This document shows, one piece after another, positions 36,826 to 46,434 of a DNA stretch of 64,000 bases. The DNA comes from Vreelandella zhuhanensis (GTDB taxonomy: Bacteria; Pseudomonadota; Gammaproteobacteria; Pseudomonadales; Halomonadaceae), in assembly GCF_009793355.1 (NCBI RefSeq), contig NZ_WTKP01000005.1, forward strand, positions 62,001 to 126,000, given 5' to 3'. Made by a program: the position numbers and the translations under genes. The stretch's first letter is position 1, and each line of letters starts with the position of its first letter. The notes beneath the pieces were generated by a model. The model saw only the letters and a program-made list of their open reading frames with translations. It did no database searches and was not told the origin of the DNA.

Positions 36826-37127
36826 CGGGTCGAAAAATGATCCGGCACATGAGTGGCTTCAAGAACCTCGAATTCCACATGAGTCACATGGGCTTTTTCC
36901 GGCCCTTGCCATAGCCATTCACTCAGTTCACGCACTGCCCCGGGTTGGCCACACATCAGTACTTCAACTCGACCATCGGGCAGGTTCTTGGCGTAACCCG
37001 TAATGCCACGTTGCAGTGCTTGTTCCTGTGTCGCATTGCGAAACCAGACGCCCTGCACCTTGCCCGTCACCCAAGCACGGGTACAGCACTGTTCTGTTCT
37101 TGACGAATTGGCACTTGACTGACTCAT
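36822..37127 (-). CDS. acyP: Acylphosphatase
   Basis: This 101-residue enzyme hydrolyses carboxyl-phosphate bonds. The catalytic residues are R30 in GKVQGVWFRNAT and N48 in GYAKNLPDG. The first 15 residues are an extra hydrophilic extension with two adjacent cysteines. It shares the last four bases with the convergent dehydrogenase gene. Confidence 0.93.
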   Translation of the reverse strand: MSQSSANSSRTEQCCTRAWVTGKVQGVWFRNATQEQALQRGITGYAKNLPDGRVEVLMCGQPGAVRELSEWLWQGPEKAHVTHVEFEVLEATHVPDHFSTR

Positions 37128-37177
37128 GAATGACTTCCTTTTCTGGTCCTTGTGAAGATCAAGTAGTGGTAAAGCGT

Positions 37178-38077
37178 TTAAAGAAATTCCCGCCTCACCG
37201 CCACGGCAGTATTGCGTGGGATCAATTTACGCCCGCGTCGCAACAGCAATGAACGGGTGAATGCAGCTCCGAAAAGCAGAATAAGCGACGAGTAATAAAC
37301 CCACAGCAAAATCATGACCACAGAACCTGCCGCCCCATAAGTAGAAGCGGTAGCAGTATAGGCAAGATAAACTGCAATCAGGTTTCTGCCGATAGTGAAG
37401 AGCACTGCGGTCACTAACGCCCCTATAAAGACATCCTGCCAGCTCAGCACGACATCCGGCAACACCTTGAAAATAGCAGCGAAAAGCAACGTCACCATGG
37501 CCAATGAAATAAGCGACTCCAACGCCGTTGTCAGCAGGCCCGCATAGGGCAAAAGGTTGTCGGCGACGTTTAACATGCCGCGTAACATCACCCCTACCAC
37601 AAGCGATACCAGCAAGATAAAACCGATAGACAAAACCACCGTCAATGACAACAACCGAGTCTTGAGAAAGATGAACAAACTATTAGAAGTGGGTTTGGCG
37701 GTCACTCCCCAGATGGTATTCAATGAAAACTGCATCTGAGCAAATACTGTGGTCGCCCCTACCAACAAGGCGAGAACCCCTAGTAAAGTGGGCAATAGTC
37801 CTGATTCCTCGATTCTGGATTGTGCCACGGCCTGTTCGATAGCCATGGCAGCATCAGTCCCTAATGTTCCCTGTAACTGGGAGACAATTTGTCCTTGAGC
37901 GGCGTCTTCGCCCAAGACAACACCAATTACCGTGACGGCAATAATTATTGTGGGGGCCAACGAGAATAAGGTGTAGAAGGCCAAAGAACCGGCGTAACTG
38001 AATGCATTACGCTCGAGCCACAAAGAGACAGCATCTTGAAAGACTTGACTCCAGAATTTGACGGTATCCTTGATCAT
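37178..38077 (-). CDS. YihY/BrkB family inner-membrane protein
   Basis: This 299-residue protein has about six transmembrane helices and the family signature NAFSYAGSLAFYTLFSLAPTIIIAV and ASTYGAAGSVVMILLWVYYSSLILLFGA. Members were once called ribonuclease BN; that assignment was wrong and the true role, possibly transport, is unknown. I started at 38077, where AGGGAG lies upstream; the longer ORF adds a repeated E-W-T-N-S-K-W-T-N-S segment from the promoter region. It diverges from nadM. Confidence 0.88.
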   Translation of the reverse strand: MIKDTVKFWSQVFQDAVSLWLERNAFSYAGSLAFYTLFSLAPTIIIAVTVIGVVLGEDAAQGQIVSQLQGTLGTDAAMAIEQAVAQSRIEESGLLPTLLGVLALLVGATTVFAQMQFSLNTIWGVTAKPTSNSLFIFLKTRLLSLTVVLSIGFILLVSLVVGVMLRGMLNVADNLLPYAGLLTTALESLISLAMVTLLFAAIFKVLPDVVLSWQDVFIGALVTAVLFTIGRNLIAVYLAYTATASTYGAAGSVVMILLWVYYSSLILLFGAAFTRSLLLRRGRKLIPRNTAVAVRREFL

Positions 38078-38194
38078 TTTTGCTTCACTCCCTAAAGACA
38101 TTCTGCTGGTAGCAATTATTTTCGATACACTACTTATCCGTTGCGAGTTCGTCCATTTACTATTCGTCCACTCAGTATTCATAGGGAAGCCAGG

Positions 38195-39289
38195 ATGCCT
38201 CTAGAGTCACTCACATTGCCCGCGGCCCCTGAATTCGATTGCCTGGTATTCATTGGACGCTTTCAGCCTCCTCATCTGGGACACTTGGCAGTGATACGCG
38301 AAGCATTGAAACAGGCTCGCCAGGTAATCGTACTGGTGGGCTCTGCCTGGCAGGCTCGCTCATTGCGCAATCCATGGCGATTCGAGGAGCGGCAGGCAAT
38401 GTTGCGCACCGGCTTTGATGAAGCTGAAAACGAACGTCTTGAAATCGCCCCTCTGCTGGACGCCCTTTACAATGATGACGTGTGGGTAAGGGATGTTCAG
38501 CGTAAGGTGCGCGATATCGCCTCCCCGACCCATGCACGCTTGCCTCGCATAGGACTCATCGGGGCCAGCCGTGGACAGTCCAGTTACTATTTATCGCTGT
38601 TTCCGCAGTGGGAATCGGTTAGTGTGCCGCTGGTTGACGGTATTTCGGCGAGCCAGATCCGCGAGCGACTGTTCCGCTCACCGGATGCATCAAACGACTA
38701 CTTGAGCACCGGTGCTTCGCATGATTTACCGCCGGGCGTTGTCGATCGCGTGGCACAGTTCTGTCAAGGCGAGGTATACCATCAGTTACTCGAAGAACAG
38801 CAGTTGCTCGACCAGTATAGGAAAGCTTGGGCACAAGCACCCTACCCACCTATTTTCGTTACCGTGAACGCCGTTGTAGTGCAATCCGGTCATGTGTTGC
38901 TGGTGCGCCGCACAGCTGCACCCGGCAAAGGCTTGTTTGCTCTTCCCGGAGGATTTATCAACCCTCATGAGCGCCTGTTGGATGCATGCCTGAGAGAGTT
39001 ACGGGAGCGTTTACGCTTGAAAGTGCCTGAGCCAGTGCTGAAAGGCTCCTTGCGTGGCCAGCGTCTTTTTGATGAACCGCATCGTAGTTGGCGGGGCCGG
39101 ACCCTGGCAGAAGCCTTTTACTTCGCACTTCGTCCTGAACAACAACTTCCCCGACTAAAACCCGTCAAGGGAGGCGACCATGCTCGCTGGGTGGCTTTGG
39201 CAGATCTTGAGCCAGACAGTCTGTTCGAAGATCACTTTTTCATTATTCAAAACTTTCTTGGCCTGCCGGCCGATCTTGGCAGCCCATAA
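38195..39289 (+). CDS. nadM: Bifunctional NMN adenylyltransferase/Nudix protein with altered Nudix box
   Basis: This 364-residue protein joins an N-terminal NadM-type nucleotidyltransferase (FIGRFQPPHLGH with HxGH at 27-30, and DGISASQIRERL) to a C-terminal Nudix domain (from about 215). The first half makes NAD from NMN and ATP. The Nudix box starts normally (GGFINPHE) but ends R-E-L-R-E-R-L-R-L where the consensus has E-E-x-G, so one metal-binding glutamate is arginine (R272) and the glycine is R274. ADP-ribose hydrolysis may be weak or lost. The start has AGGGA upstream; an 18-codon extension was rejected. Confidence 0.87.
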   Translation: MPLESLTLPAAPEFDCLVFIGRFQPPHLGHLAVIREALKQARQVIVLVGSAWQARSLRNPWRFEERQAMLRTGFDEAENERLEIAPLLDALYNDDVWVRDVQRKVRDIASPTHARLPRIGLIGASRGQSSYYLSLFPQWESVSVPLVDGISASQIRERLFRSPDASNDYLSTGASHDLPPGVVDRVAQFCQGEVYHQLLEEQQLLDQYRKAWAQAPYPPIFVTVNAVVVQSGHVLLVRRTAAPGKGLFALPGGFINPHERLLDACLRELRERLRLKVPEPVLKGSLRGQRLFDEPHRSWRGRTLAEAFYFALRPEQQLPRLKPVKGGDHARWVALADLEPDSLFEDHFFIIQNFLGLPADLGSP

Positions 39290-39313
39290 CTGGTTATCAG
39301 GAACTGGCTATCA
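39288..39313. repeat. Short tandem direct repeat at the nadM/lysR convergence
   Basis: AACTGGTTATCA (39288-39299) is followed after two bases by AACTGGCTATCA (39302-39313), one mismatch in twelve. The second copy includes the stop of the LysR gene. It looks like a small local duplication. Confidence 0.5.
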
Positions 39314-40228
39314 AGCTTCGAGAAAATCACGTGGTAAACGCATCATTTGCCGCCATAATTTTTCCACGCCGGGTTTATGCACCAAAGAACAGCGATATAG
39401 ACGGATTTCCAGGGGAATATCCCATTTTTCATCACCGGCACGGACAAGTCGCCCGCTGTTCAATTCTTCTCGAATACAGAAATCGGGGATCCAAGCTACG
39501 CCAATCCCTTGAAGTACCATGCCTTTCAATCCTTCAGCCATGGCAGTTTCATACACAGTACGTAACTTCATGCGCAATGGGTCATTTTTCAACAACATAC
39601 GTACACTGCGCCCCAGGAAAGCGCCTTGCGTATAAGACAGGTACGGCAAAGACTCGTCTTGATTAAAGGCAAAAAGAGGTTTGCCTTCGGAATCCGGCAA
39701 GGTGACCGGCAACATATTCACTTTACCGATTGAAAATGAGGGGAAAACCTCTGCATCTAGCTGCATGGTGGCAAAAGGGTCGTAATATGCCAGCATGAGA
39801 TCGCAATTGCCCTCACGTAATACATGGATGGCCTCACCCACATTCATGGCAGCAAGGCGTGTCGGTAACTCCCCTAGCCCTTTTTGTAAACGTGAAATCC
39901 AGGGGGGATAGAAGCTCAATGCCAATGAATGTGCCGCCACGATATCCAGGGCTTCGTTGGCGATGGATAGCCCACGCAAATGGCCCAGTGATTCATTGAG
40001 CTGCTCCACCAGATTGCGAGCTGTTACCAGAAACAATTGGCCTTCGGAGGTTAAATCTACCGGCGTAGTGGAACGATCTACCAAGGTTACGCCTACCGCC
40101 TGTTCTAGGGCTCGAATACGCCGACTGAAAGCCGGCTGGGTAACATGACGTTGACGAGCGGATGCCGAAAAGCTTCGGGTACTGGCTAATGTGACGAAAT
40201 CTTCCAGCCATTTTGTTTCAAGATTCAA
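39311..40228 (-). CDS. LysR family regulator, HypT (YjiE)-like
   Basis: This 305-residue regulator has an N-terminal winged helix (ETKWLEDFVTLASTRSFSASARQRHVTQPAFSRRIRALEQA) and a substrate-binding domain. The ETKW opening, the spacing to AAHSLALSFYPPWIS and VLQGIGVAWIPDFCIREEL resemble HypT, the hypochlorite-responsive regulator of E. coli. Translation starts at TTG with AGGAG six bases upstream. The link to hypochlorite is by similarity only. It lies between nadM (convergent) and cardiolipin synthase (same strand). Confidence 0.8.
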   Translation of the reverse strand: MNLETKWLEDFVTLASTRSFSASARQRHVTQPAFSRRIRALEQAVGVTLVDRSTTPVDLTSEGQLFLVTARNLVEQLNESLGHLRGLSIANEALDIVAAHSLALSFYPPWISRLQKGLGELPTRLAAMNVGEAIHVLREGNCDLMLAYYDPFATMQLDAEVFPSFSIGKVNMLPVTLPDSEGKPLFAFNQDESLPYLSYTQGAFLGRSVRMLLKNDPLRMKLRTVYETAMAEGLKGMVLQGIGVAWIPDFCIREELNSGRLVRAGDEKWDIPLEIRLYRCSLVHKPGVEKLWRQMMRLPRDFLEA

Positions 40229-40305
40229 CGTAGACTCCTGCCACCTATATGTTTAATAAGTATTACCGTCAATGCTGCGCTTCAATGCCGGCTAGAAAAA
40301 TGTTT

Positions 40306-41727
40306 TCATAAAACTGGAGCCAATAGATAAGCAGCTCGTGAAATCAAGTGTTTCCACAAGGGTCTTGCATTCATCTCTTCGATTTTTACCTCACGGCATT
40401 GAGCAAAATCTTCTTCCAGCATTAAATGTACCTGGCTTGCAAATTTTGAATCGGGAATAAAAGCCGTAATTTCAAAATTAAGTCTGAATGAACGATTATC
40501 CAGATTAATTGTGCCTATTGTGGCAATTTCATTATCAATTAACATAACTTTTTGATGCATAAATCCTGGAAGATAACGGTATACTTTTACACCTGCACGT
40601 AACATATCCGGGAGAAAGGCGAAGGCAGACAGAAATATCAGTAGATGATCTGGGCGTTCCGGCATCATTACTCGAACATCGACACCTCGCATGGCGGCAA
40701 GACGTAACGCATCCTGCACGCCTTGGTCAGGAACAAAATAGGGACTTGTCACCCAGAAGCTAGTTCGCGCGCTATGAATAGCATGCTGTACCAGCAGACT
40801 GGCGGTTTCCTGCGGGTCCGCCGGCCCTGAGGGGACGATCACCACGTCCTGGTTCTCTGCACAGGTCGATTTAGGCTGCCAAGCCAGGCTGATGACCTCA
40901 CCTCTCGCCCAATGCCAATCCTCCCAGAAGGCTTCTTGCAAGCCGAGCACACTGGGCCCTTCCAGCTTAAGGTGAGTGTCACGCCAGGCTCCATGGCGGT
41001 GATGTTGTCCCAGGTATTCGACGCCCACATTGAAACCTCCCAGCCACCCCTGCCGGCCATCCATGACGGCAATCTTGCGGTGGTTGCGAAAATTCAGCTG
41101 AAAACGGTGCTTGAAGCCCCGCGATGACCGGAATGAACTAACTTCCACTCCGGCGGCTGACAGGTCACGCAGATAGCTTTCGTTGAGTTTATGACTACCG
41201 ACCTCGTCGTAGAGAAAATAAACTCTCACGCCACGCTCGGCAGCTTTCTGTAAATGGCGCTTGAGCTTGAGCCCCAAAGCATCATCACGCACGATAAAAA
41301 ACTGCAACAAGACATAATCCTGAGCATTATCGATACCACTGAACAGGCTGGCGAAGGTTGCATCTCCATCAATCAACAACTCCGCCCGGTTGCCGCGTGT
41401 CAGAGGCATCATTGCCAATTGCTCAACGACGCTTATGGCAGGACTATGTGTAGAAGATCCCAAGTAGGGAGTCGAATGCTTGCGGTAGCGTGTCAGGACA
41501 CGGCGCAGGATGGTATCGCGCTCACCGCGTGCCGATACATAGCCATAAAAACGCGGTCGTCCAAAAAACCAATATGCCGGTACTGCCACGTAAGGAATGG
41601 TCAGCAAGGAAATAATCCAGGCAATAGCACCTTGAGACGTGCGGCTCGACATCAAGGCCAGCAAGGCGGAAAAAATGCCCAGCAGGTAGACCAGCATGAT
41701 GCCCATCCCCAATAACCAGGATGTCAT
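40306..41727 (-). CDS. cls: Cardiolipin synthase
   Basis: This 473-residue phospholipase D family enzyme has two N-terminal transmembrane helices (about 5-27 and 33-55) and two HKD motifs: H216-x-K218-x4-D223 (RNHRKIAVMDG) and H391-x-K393-x4-D398 (MHQKVMLIDN). It condenses phosphatidylglycerol into cardiolipin, a lipid that increases under salt stress in halophiles. TGGAG precedes the ATG. It is closest to the ClsA layout. Confidence 0.92.
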   Translation of the reverse strand: MTSWLLGMGIMLVYLLGIFSALLALMSSRTSQGAIAWIISLLTIPYVAVPAYWFFGRPRFYGYVSARGERDTILRRVLTRYRKHSTPYLGSSTHSPAISVVEQLAMMPLTRGNRAELLIDGDATFASLFSGIDNAQDYVLLQFFIVRDDALGLKLKRHLQKAAERGVRVYFLYDEVGSHKLNESYLRDLSAAGVEVSSFRSSRGFKHRFQLNFRNHRKIAVMDGRQGWLGGFNVGVEYLGQHHRHGAWRDTHLKLEGPSVLGLQEAFWEDWHWARGEVISLAWQPKSTCAENQDVVIVPSGPADPQETASLLVQHAIHSARTSFWVTSPYFVPDQGVQDALRLAAMRGVDVRVMMPERPDHLLIFLSAFAFLPDMLRAGVKVYRYLPGFMHQKVMLIDNEIATIGTINLDNRSFRLNFEITAFIPDSKFASQVHLMLEEDFAQCREVKIEEMNARPLWKHLISRAAYLLAPVL

Positions 41728-41807
41728 GGCAACTCCACGTAAACGTTCAAAATATAAGGCGTCATGCCTCGAACAATCGAGGCTCGATTATATCAGCTTT
41801 AGTTACA

Positions 41808-41836
41808 CAAAGGCCCCGCTCTTGGCGGGGCCTTTG
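41808..41836 (-). terminator. Hairpin terminator after fumA
   Basis: CAAAGGCCCCGC pairs perfectly with GCGGGGCCTTTG around TCTTG. It lies about 50 bp after the fumarase stop and 80 bp upstream of cls. The T-run after the stem is only three bases, so strength is uncertain. Confidence 0.65.
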
Positions 41837-41884
41837 TCATTCATTCTGGTTATTAGGGCGGGTTAATAAACAGAGTTTATTGCC

Positions 41885-43390
41885 TCAGGCGGTCTGTGCA
41901 ATGATTTCCTTCCATTTGGCCGGGCCGGTCTGGTGCACGGAGGTGCCTTGGCTATCTACCGCCACGGTCACCGGCATGTCTTCGACCTCGAACTCATAAA
42001 TTGCCTCCATGCCCAAGTCTTCAAATCCGACTACTCGAGATTTCTTGATCGCTTGGGCGACCAGGTACGCGGAGCCGCCTACCGCCATCAGATAGACGGC
42101 TTCATTGTCGCGAATGGCATCAATTGCCGTCTGGCCGCGCTCCGCCTTGCCGACCATGCCCAGCAAGCCGGTTTCTTCCAGCATGGTACGGGTGAACTTG
42201 TCCATGCGAGTGGCCGTAGTGGGGCCTGCGGGGCCGACCACTTCATCTCTCACGGGGTCCACCGGACCCACGTAATAGATGAAACGCCCTTTCATGTCGA
42301 CCGGCAAGGGTTCGCCCTTGGCGATCATGTCGACCATGCGCTTGTGCGCCGCATCGCGCCCGGTGAGCAGCTTACCGTTAAGCAGGAGGGTATCGCCGGG
42401 CTGCCAGGTCTTGACCTCTTCCGGTGTCACGCTGTCCAGATTGACGCGCTTGACGTTCTCTCCTGCTTCTCGGGTAATTTCCGGCCAGTCTTCCAGTTTG
42501 GGCACCGGCAATGAAGCGGCACCGGAACCGTCCAGAGTGAAATGGGCGTGTCGAGTGGCCGCGCAATTGGGAATGATCGCTACCGGCTTGTTGGCCGCAT
42601 GGGTCGGGTAGTCCCTGACCTTGATATCCAGCACTGTGGTCAAGCCCCCCAGGCCCTGCGCGCCAATACCACTCTTGTTAACCTTGTCGAACAGCTCGAG
42701 ACGTAGCTCTTCGGTACGATTGCTCGCCCCCCGGGCTTGAAGGTCTTGAATGTCGATCGGGTCGAGTAGCGCTTCCTTGGCGATCTGCATGGCTTTTTCG
42801 GCAGTGCCGCCAATGCCGATACCCAGCATACCCGGTGGACACCAGCCGGCGCCCATCTTGGGCAACTGTTCCATGACCCAATCAACCACGCTATCTGAAG
42901 GATTGAGCATCGCGAACTTGGACTTGGCCTCACTGCCACCGCCCTTGGCGGCCACATGAACCTCGACGGTGTCGCCCGGTACAATCTTGTGATGAATGAT
43001 GGCCGGCGTATTGTCCTTGGTATTCTCGCGCTTGCCGTCCGGGTCGGCGAGAACGGAGGCACGCAGGACGTTATCCGGTAACTTGTAGGCGCGGCGCACG
43101 CCCTCGTTGATCATGTCGTCCAGGCTCATTTGCGTTTCCCAACGCACATTCATGCCCACATGCACGAAGACGGTGACGATGCCGGTGTCCTGGCAAATCG
43201 GCCGGTGCCCCATCGCGCACATCCGCGAGTTGATCAGGATCTGCGCGATGGCATCTTTAGCCGCCGGGTTTTCTTCCCGCTCATAGGCAGCCGCCATGGC
43301 ATCAATGAAGTCTTTGGGATGGTAATAGGAAATATACTGCAAGGCGTCGGCGACACTTTGAATCAAGTCGTCCTGGTGGATCACGGTCAT
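41885..43390 (-). CDS. fumA: Class I (iron-sulfur) fumarate hydratase
   Basis: This protein of about 501 residues interconverts fumarate and malate with an oxygen-labile 4Fe-4S cluster. Cluster and active-site landmarks are RMCAMGHRPICQDTGIV, GIGIGGTAEKAM and the C-terminal domain beginning near VKTWQPGDTLLLNGKLLTGRDAAHKRM. I used the ATG at 43390 with GGGAG upstream; a TTG two codons earlier is in the same frame. Could also be named fumB; subclass is not decidable here. Confidence 0.93.
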   Translation of the reverse strand: MTVIHQDDLIQSVADALQYISYYHPKDFIDAMAAAYEREENPAAKDAIAQILINSRMCAMGHRPICQDTGIVTVFVHVGMNVRWETQMSLDDMINEGVRRAYKLPDNVLRASVLADPDGKRENTKDNTPAIIHHKIVPGDTVEVHVAAKGGGSEAKSKFAMLNPSDSVVDWVMEQLPKMGAGWCPPGMLGIGIGGTAEKAMQIAKEALLDPIDIQDLQARGASNRTEELRLELFDKVNKSGIGAQGLGGLTTVLDIKVRDYPTHAANKPVAIIPNCAATRHAHFTLDGSGAASLPVPKLEDWPEITREAGENVKRVNLDSVTPEEVKTWQPGDTLLLNGKLLTGRDAAHKRMVDMIAKGEPLPVDMKGRFIYYVGPVDPVRDEVVGPAGPTTATRMDKFTRTMLEETGLLGMVGKAERGQTAIDAIRDNEAVYLMAVGGSAYLVAQAIKKSRVVGFEDLGMEAIYEFEVEDMPVTVAVDSQGTSVHQTGPAKWKEIIAQTA

Positions 43391-43535
43391 GAACAAGAAG
43401 CTCCCGGGTTATCGTCCTGTGCTCCAATATCAACTAGCACAAGCGTTATAATCGTGGTGATGAGTATAACGTATCACCCGATTGGACGGCAGCTTCGTCC
43501 CTGTTCATGAAGATTACCTTTAGTCGAAGTTAATG

Positions 43536-43554
43536 ATTAATATAACGGTATAAA
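43536..43554 (-). repeat. Copy 2 of a 19-bp element upstream of fumA
   Basis: The minus strand reads TTTATACCGTTATATTAAT, matching 18 of 19 bases of the element ahead of uvrB (45639-45657). It lies 146 bp before the fumA ATG and 32 bp after the uvrB stop, in the same orientation as both genes. Confidence 0.7.
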
Positions 43555-43586
43555 TATTCAGGACAAGCTGCTCTTTTTGTCGTCCA

Positions 43587-45608
43587 TCAGCCCAACGCCA
43601 GCTGGCGCTCCTTGAGTTGATTCAGCTGATCACGTAGACGTGCCGCTTCCTCGAACTCCAGGTTATGCGCCGCTTCGAACATCTCATCTTCGAGTTTGCT
43701 GATCGCAGTTTTAAGCTCAGGCGCATGCATCGAGGCAATATCGTAAGCCCCTGCTTTTTCCGCCACTTTGCGCTCACCTTTACGCCGACTCCCCTTCTTG
43801 CCCGGTGTTTGCGCCGATTCCAGGATGTCGGCCACCGAACGCGTCACCGTGGTGGGCGTAATGCCATGTTCCAGGTTATGTTCGATCTGCTTGGCACGCC
43901 GGCGCTCGGTTTCGTCCATCGCTCGGCGCATGGAATCGGTGATCCGATCACCGTACAGAATTGCTTTTCCTTGAGAATTCCGCGCTGCCCGACCGATGGT
44001 CTGGATCAAAGAGCGTTCCGAGCGCAGAAACCCTTCCTTGTCGGCATCCAGAATCGCCACCAGTGAAACTTCGGGGATATCCAGGCCTTCCCGCAACAAG
44101 TTGATGCCTACCAGCACATCGAACTTGCCCAGACGCAAGTCTCGAATGATTTCGACCCGCTCCACGGTATCGATGTCCGAATGCAGATAGCGTACCCGTA
44201 TACCATGCTCGTCCAGGTATTCGGTCAGGTCTTCCGACATACGCTTGGTCAGGGTGGTCACCAGTACGCGCTCGCCTACCGCCGTGCGCAACCCTATCTG
44301 GGACAAGAGGTCATCCACTTGGGTGCTGGCCGGCCGTACTTCGATTTCCGGGTCGAGCAAACCGGTGGGACGCACTACCTGCTCAACCACTTGGCCTGCG
44401 TGTTCCGCTTCATATTTACCCGGCGTCGCCGAGACGAATATTGCCTGAGGACAGATCGACTCCCATTCCTCGAACTTCATCGGGCGGTTATCCAGTGCCG
44501 AAGGTAAGCGAAAGCCATACTCGACTAGGGTTTCCTTGCGCGAACGATCGCCCTTGTACATCCCGCCTACCTGGGGAACGCTGACATGCGATTCATCGAT
44601 GAATAGCAGCGCATCATCCGGCAGATAGTCGAAAAAGGTGGGTGGCGGATCGCCCGGCGTGCGCCCGGAAAGATAGCGTGAGTAGTTTTCAATGCCGTTG
44701 CAATAGCCCAATTCCAGCATCATTTCGATATCGTACAGAGTGCGTTGCTCAAGCCGCTGAGCTTCCACCAGACGGTCATGGTTGCGCAGCCAGTCGAGCC
44801 GTTCCACCAACTCGGCCTTGATCGACTCGATAGCCTCGAGAATGGTTTCGCGCGGCGTAACGTAGTGAGATTTCGGATAGACGGTCATGCGTGGCACATG
44901 GCCCCGTACTTCGCCGGTCAGGGGATCGAATAACCGGATCGAGTCGATTTCATTATCGAAAAGCTCTACCCGCACAGCTTCTTCCTCGGCATCAGCGGGG
45001 AAGATATCAATTACATCGCCACGCACCCGGTAGGTGCCTCGGCGAAAATCCATGTCATTGCGGGTGTACTGCAATTCCGCCAAGCGGCGCAGGAAGGCGC
45101 GCTGATCAATCAACTCACCCCGGCTGAAATGCAAGCGCATCTTCAGGTACTGATCGGGGTCACCCAGCCCATAGATTGCCGAGACCGACACCACGATCAA
45201 CGCATCCCGCCGCTCCAACAGTGCCTTGGTGGCGGAAAGGCGCATCTGCTCGATGTGATCATTGATCGAAGCGTCCTTTTCGATAAAAGTATCCGAGGAA
45301 GGCACATAGGCTTCAGGCTGATAGTAGTCGTAGTAAGAGACGAAATACTCTACGGCGTTATCCGGGAAAAACGACTTGAACTCACCGTACAGTTGAGCGG
45401 CAAGCGTCTTGTTAGGCGCCATGACAATGGTCGGACGCTGCAAGCGTTCGACGACATTGGCCATGGTAAAGGTTTTGCCCGAGCCGGTTACCCCCAGCAA
45501 CGTCTGGTGGGCAAGCCCCGCCTCCAACCCGCTGACCAGGCTGCTGATAGCATTGGGCTGATCACCCGCAGGCTGGAATTTCGATTGCAGACGAAACGCT
45601 TTGCTCAT
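43587..45608 (-). CDS. uvrB: UvrB, excinuclease ABC subunit B
   Basis: This 673-residue helicase-like repair protein has Walker [15 protein letters not shown], the beta-hairpin [25 protein letters not shown] as [11 protein letters not shown], motif [11 protein letters not shown] and the C-terminal UVR domain ([24 protein letters not shown]). It verifies lesions and loads UvrC. AAGGAG precedes the ATG. I looked for a LexA box upstream and did not see one; a 19-bp element shared with fumA is present instead. Confidence 0.97.
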   Translation of the reverse strand: MSKAFRLQSKFQPAGDQPNAISSLVSGLEAGLAHQTLLGVTGSGKTFTMANVVERLQRPTIVMAPNKTLAAQLYGEFKSFFPDNAVEYFVSYYDYYQPEAYVPSSDTFIEKDASINDHIEQMRLSATKALLERRDALIVVSVSAIYGLGDPDQYLKMRLHFSRGELIDQRAFLRRLAELQYTRNDMDFRRGTYRVRGDVIDIFPADAEEEAVRVELFDNEIDSIRLFDPLTGEVRGHVPRMTVYPKSHYVTPRETILEAIESIKAELVERLDWLRNHDRLVEAQRLEQRTLYDIEMMLELGYCNGIENYSRYLSGRTPGDPPPTFFDYLPDDALLFIDESHVSVPQVGGMYKGDRSRKETLVEYGFRLPSALDNRPMKFEEWESICPQAIFVSATPGKYEAEHAGQVVEQVVRPTGLLDPEIEVRPASTQVDDLLSQIGLRTAVGERVLVTTLTKRMSEDLTEYLDEHGIRVRYLHSDIDTVERVEIIRDLRLGKFDVLVGINLLREGLDIPEVSLVAILDADKEGFLRSERSLIQTIGRAARNSQGKAILYGDRITDSMRRAMDETERRRAKQIEHNLEHGITPTTVTRSVADILESAQTPGKKGSRRKGERKVAEKAGAYDIASMHAPELKTAISKLEDEMFEAAHNLEFEEAARLRDQLNQLKERQLALG

Positions 45609-45638
45609 TCCGGCTCCTTTATGAAAAGTGTGTTTGGT

Positions 45639-45657
45639 ATTAAAATAACGGTATAAA
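45639..45657 (-). promoter_or_regulatory. Copy 1 of a 19-bp element upstream of uvrB
   Basis: The minus strand reads TTTATACCGTTATTTTAAT, ending 30 bp before the uvrB ATG, where a promoter would be expected. The near copy at 43536-43554 is upstream of fumA. Shared position and strand suggest a common regulator or a shared promoter-like sequence. Confidence 0.5.
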
Positions 45658-45660
45658 ACT

Positions 45661-46068
45661 CTAGACTGCTCGAGTGGTTATTTCTACGGCAGCTTGTGTC
45701 ATCAGGCGTTGAATGGGACAGCGATGGCTGATGTCTTCCAGCTTGGCGCGCTGATCCGGGTCTTCAATGCCATGCAAGAAAAGCTCCACATCCAGCTTAT
45801 AAAGCCCCTTGGTTTCCTGGCTGTCATCACGTTTGACCTTGACGCTAATGCCTTCAAGCGGCCATCGTTTGCGCTTGGCATACATTTGCACGGTGATTGC
45901 CTTACAGGTCCCCAGGGCAATATCGAAGTAATCATGCGGATCGGGGGCGCTTCCCTCACCACCGAATGCTTGAGGCACATCCGCATAGAGGTCTTCCAGG
46001 CCCTCAAGTTCCACACGTTGGCGAAAAACATGGTTACGTTCGCTGATGATTTCAATCGGCATGCGCAT
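45661..46068 (-). CDS. OsmC/Ohr family protein
   Basis: This 135-residue protein has the OsmC fold with its two redox cysteines in [21 protein letters not shown] and [10 protein letters not shown]. Family members reduce organic or fatty-acid hydroperoxides, or in the YhfA branch have unknown roles. The ATG shares a base with the stop of the upstream 65-residue gene (TAATG), and GAGGT lies six bases upstream, so translation is coupled. It has no lipoyl or hydrolase fusion. Confidence 0.88.
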   Translation of the reverse strand: MRMPIEIISERNHVFRQRVELEGLEDLYADVPQAFGGEGSAPDPHDYFDIALGTCKAITVQMYAKRKRWPLEGISVKVKRDDSQETKGLYKLDVELFLHGIEDPDQRAKLEDISHRCPIQRLMTQAAVEITTRAV

Positions 46069-46265
46069 TAGGTTACCTCTATTCCTAGTTTGAGAGATTT
46101 GATCGCCTCAATCAGTGCCTGAGGATTCACCCGGCCTTCTACTTCTGCACCATGACGGCCAACTTCGACGCTCTCCACCCCATCGAGCATCATCAATACC
46201 GTGGTAATACGGTTGACCTGCTCGGTTGTTTCTACGCCGTTAAAACTCAACGAGTAATGCGTCAT
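46068..46265 (-). CDS. Heavy-metal-associated-domain-like small protein without CxxC
   Basis: This 65-residue protein has the beta-alpha-beta pattern of copper chaperones (YSLSFNGVETTEQVNRI, then LDGVESVEVGRHGAEVEG and ALIEAIKSLKLGIEV), but the metal motif G-M-x-C-x-x-C is replaced by G-V-E-T-T-E-Q and the protein has no cysteine at all. Metal binding of the usual kind is therefore unlikely. The ATG at 46265 has AGGAGG four bases upstream. It is translationally coupled to the osmC-like gene and diverges from ygfZ. Confidence 0.8.
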   Translation of the reverse strand: MTHYSLSFNGVETTEQVNRITTVLMMLDGVESVEVGRHGAEVEGRVNPQALIEAIKSLKLGIEVT

Positions 46266-46434
46266 CACGCCTCCTGTGCAAGACTGGCAAAAGCACCGCC
46301 GAGTCTAGCACGGGTCCAATGCCTTGCAATTAGCCGCTCACGCCCTCATTTGAGAGATAACAGCCTATTTCGCCGCCTTTTGATTGCCTTTCAGGTGCTG
46401 ATGAATGGCCAATGATCACTCGGAGTTTTTGTAC

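Noticed and set aside
45609..45660. LexA (SOS) box upstream of uvrB, and likewise around ruvC/ruvA
   Set aside because: I looked for CTGT-N8-ACAG-like sequences in these gaps and did not see one.
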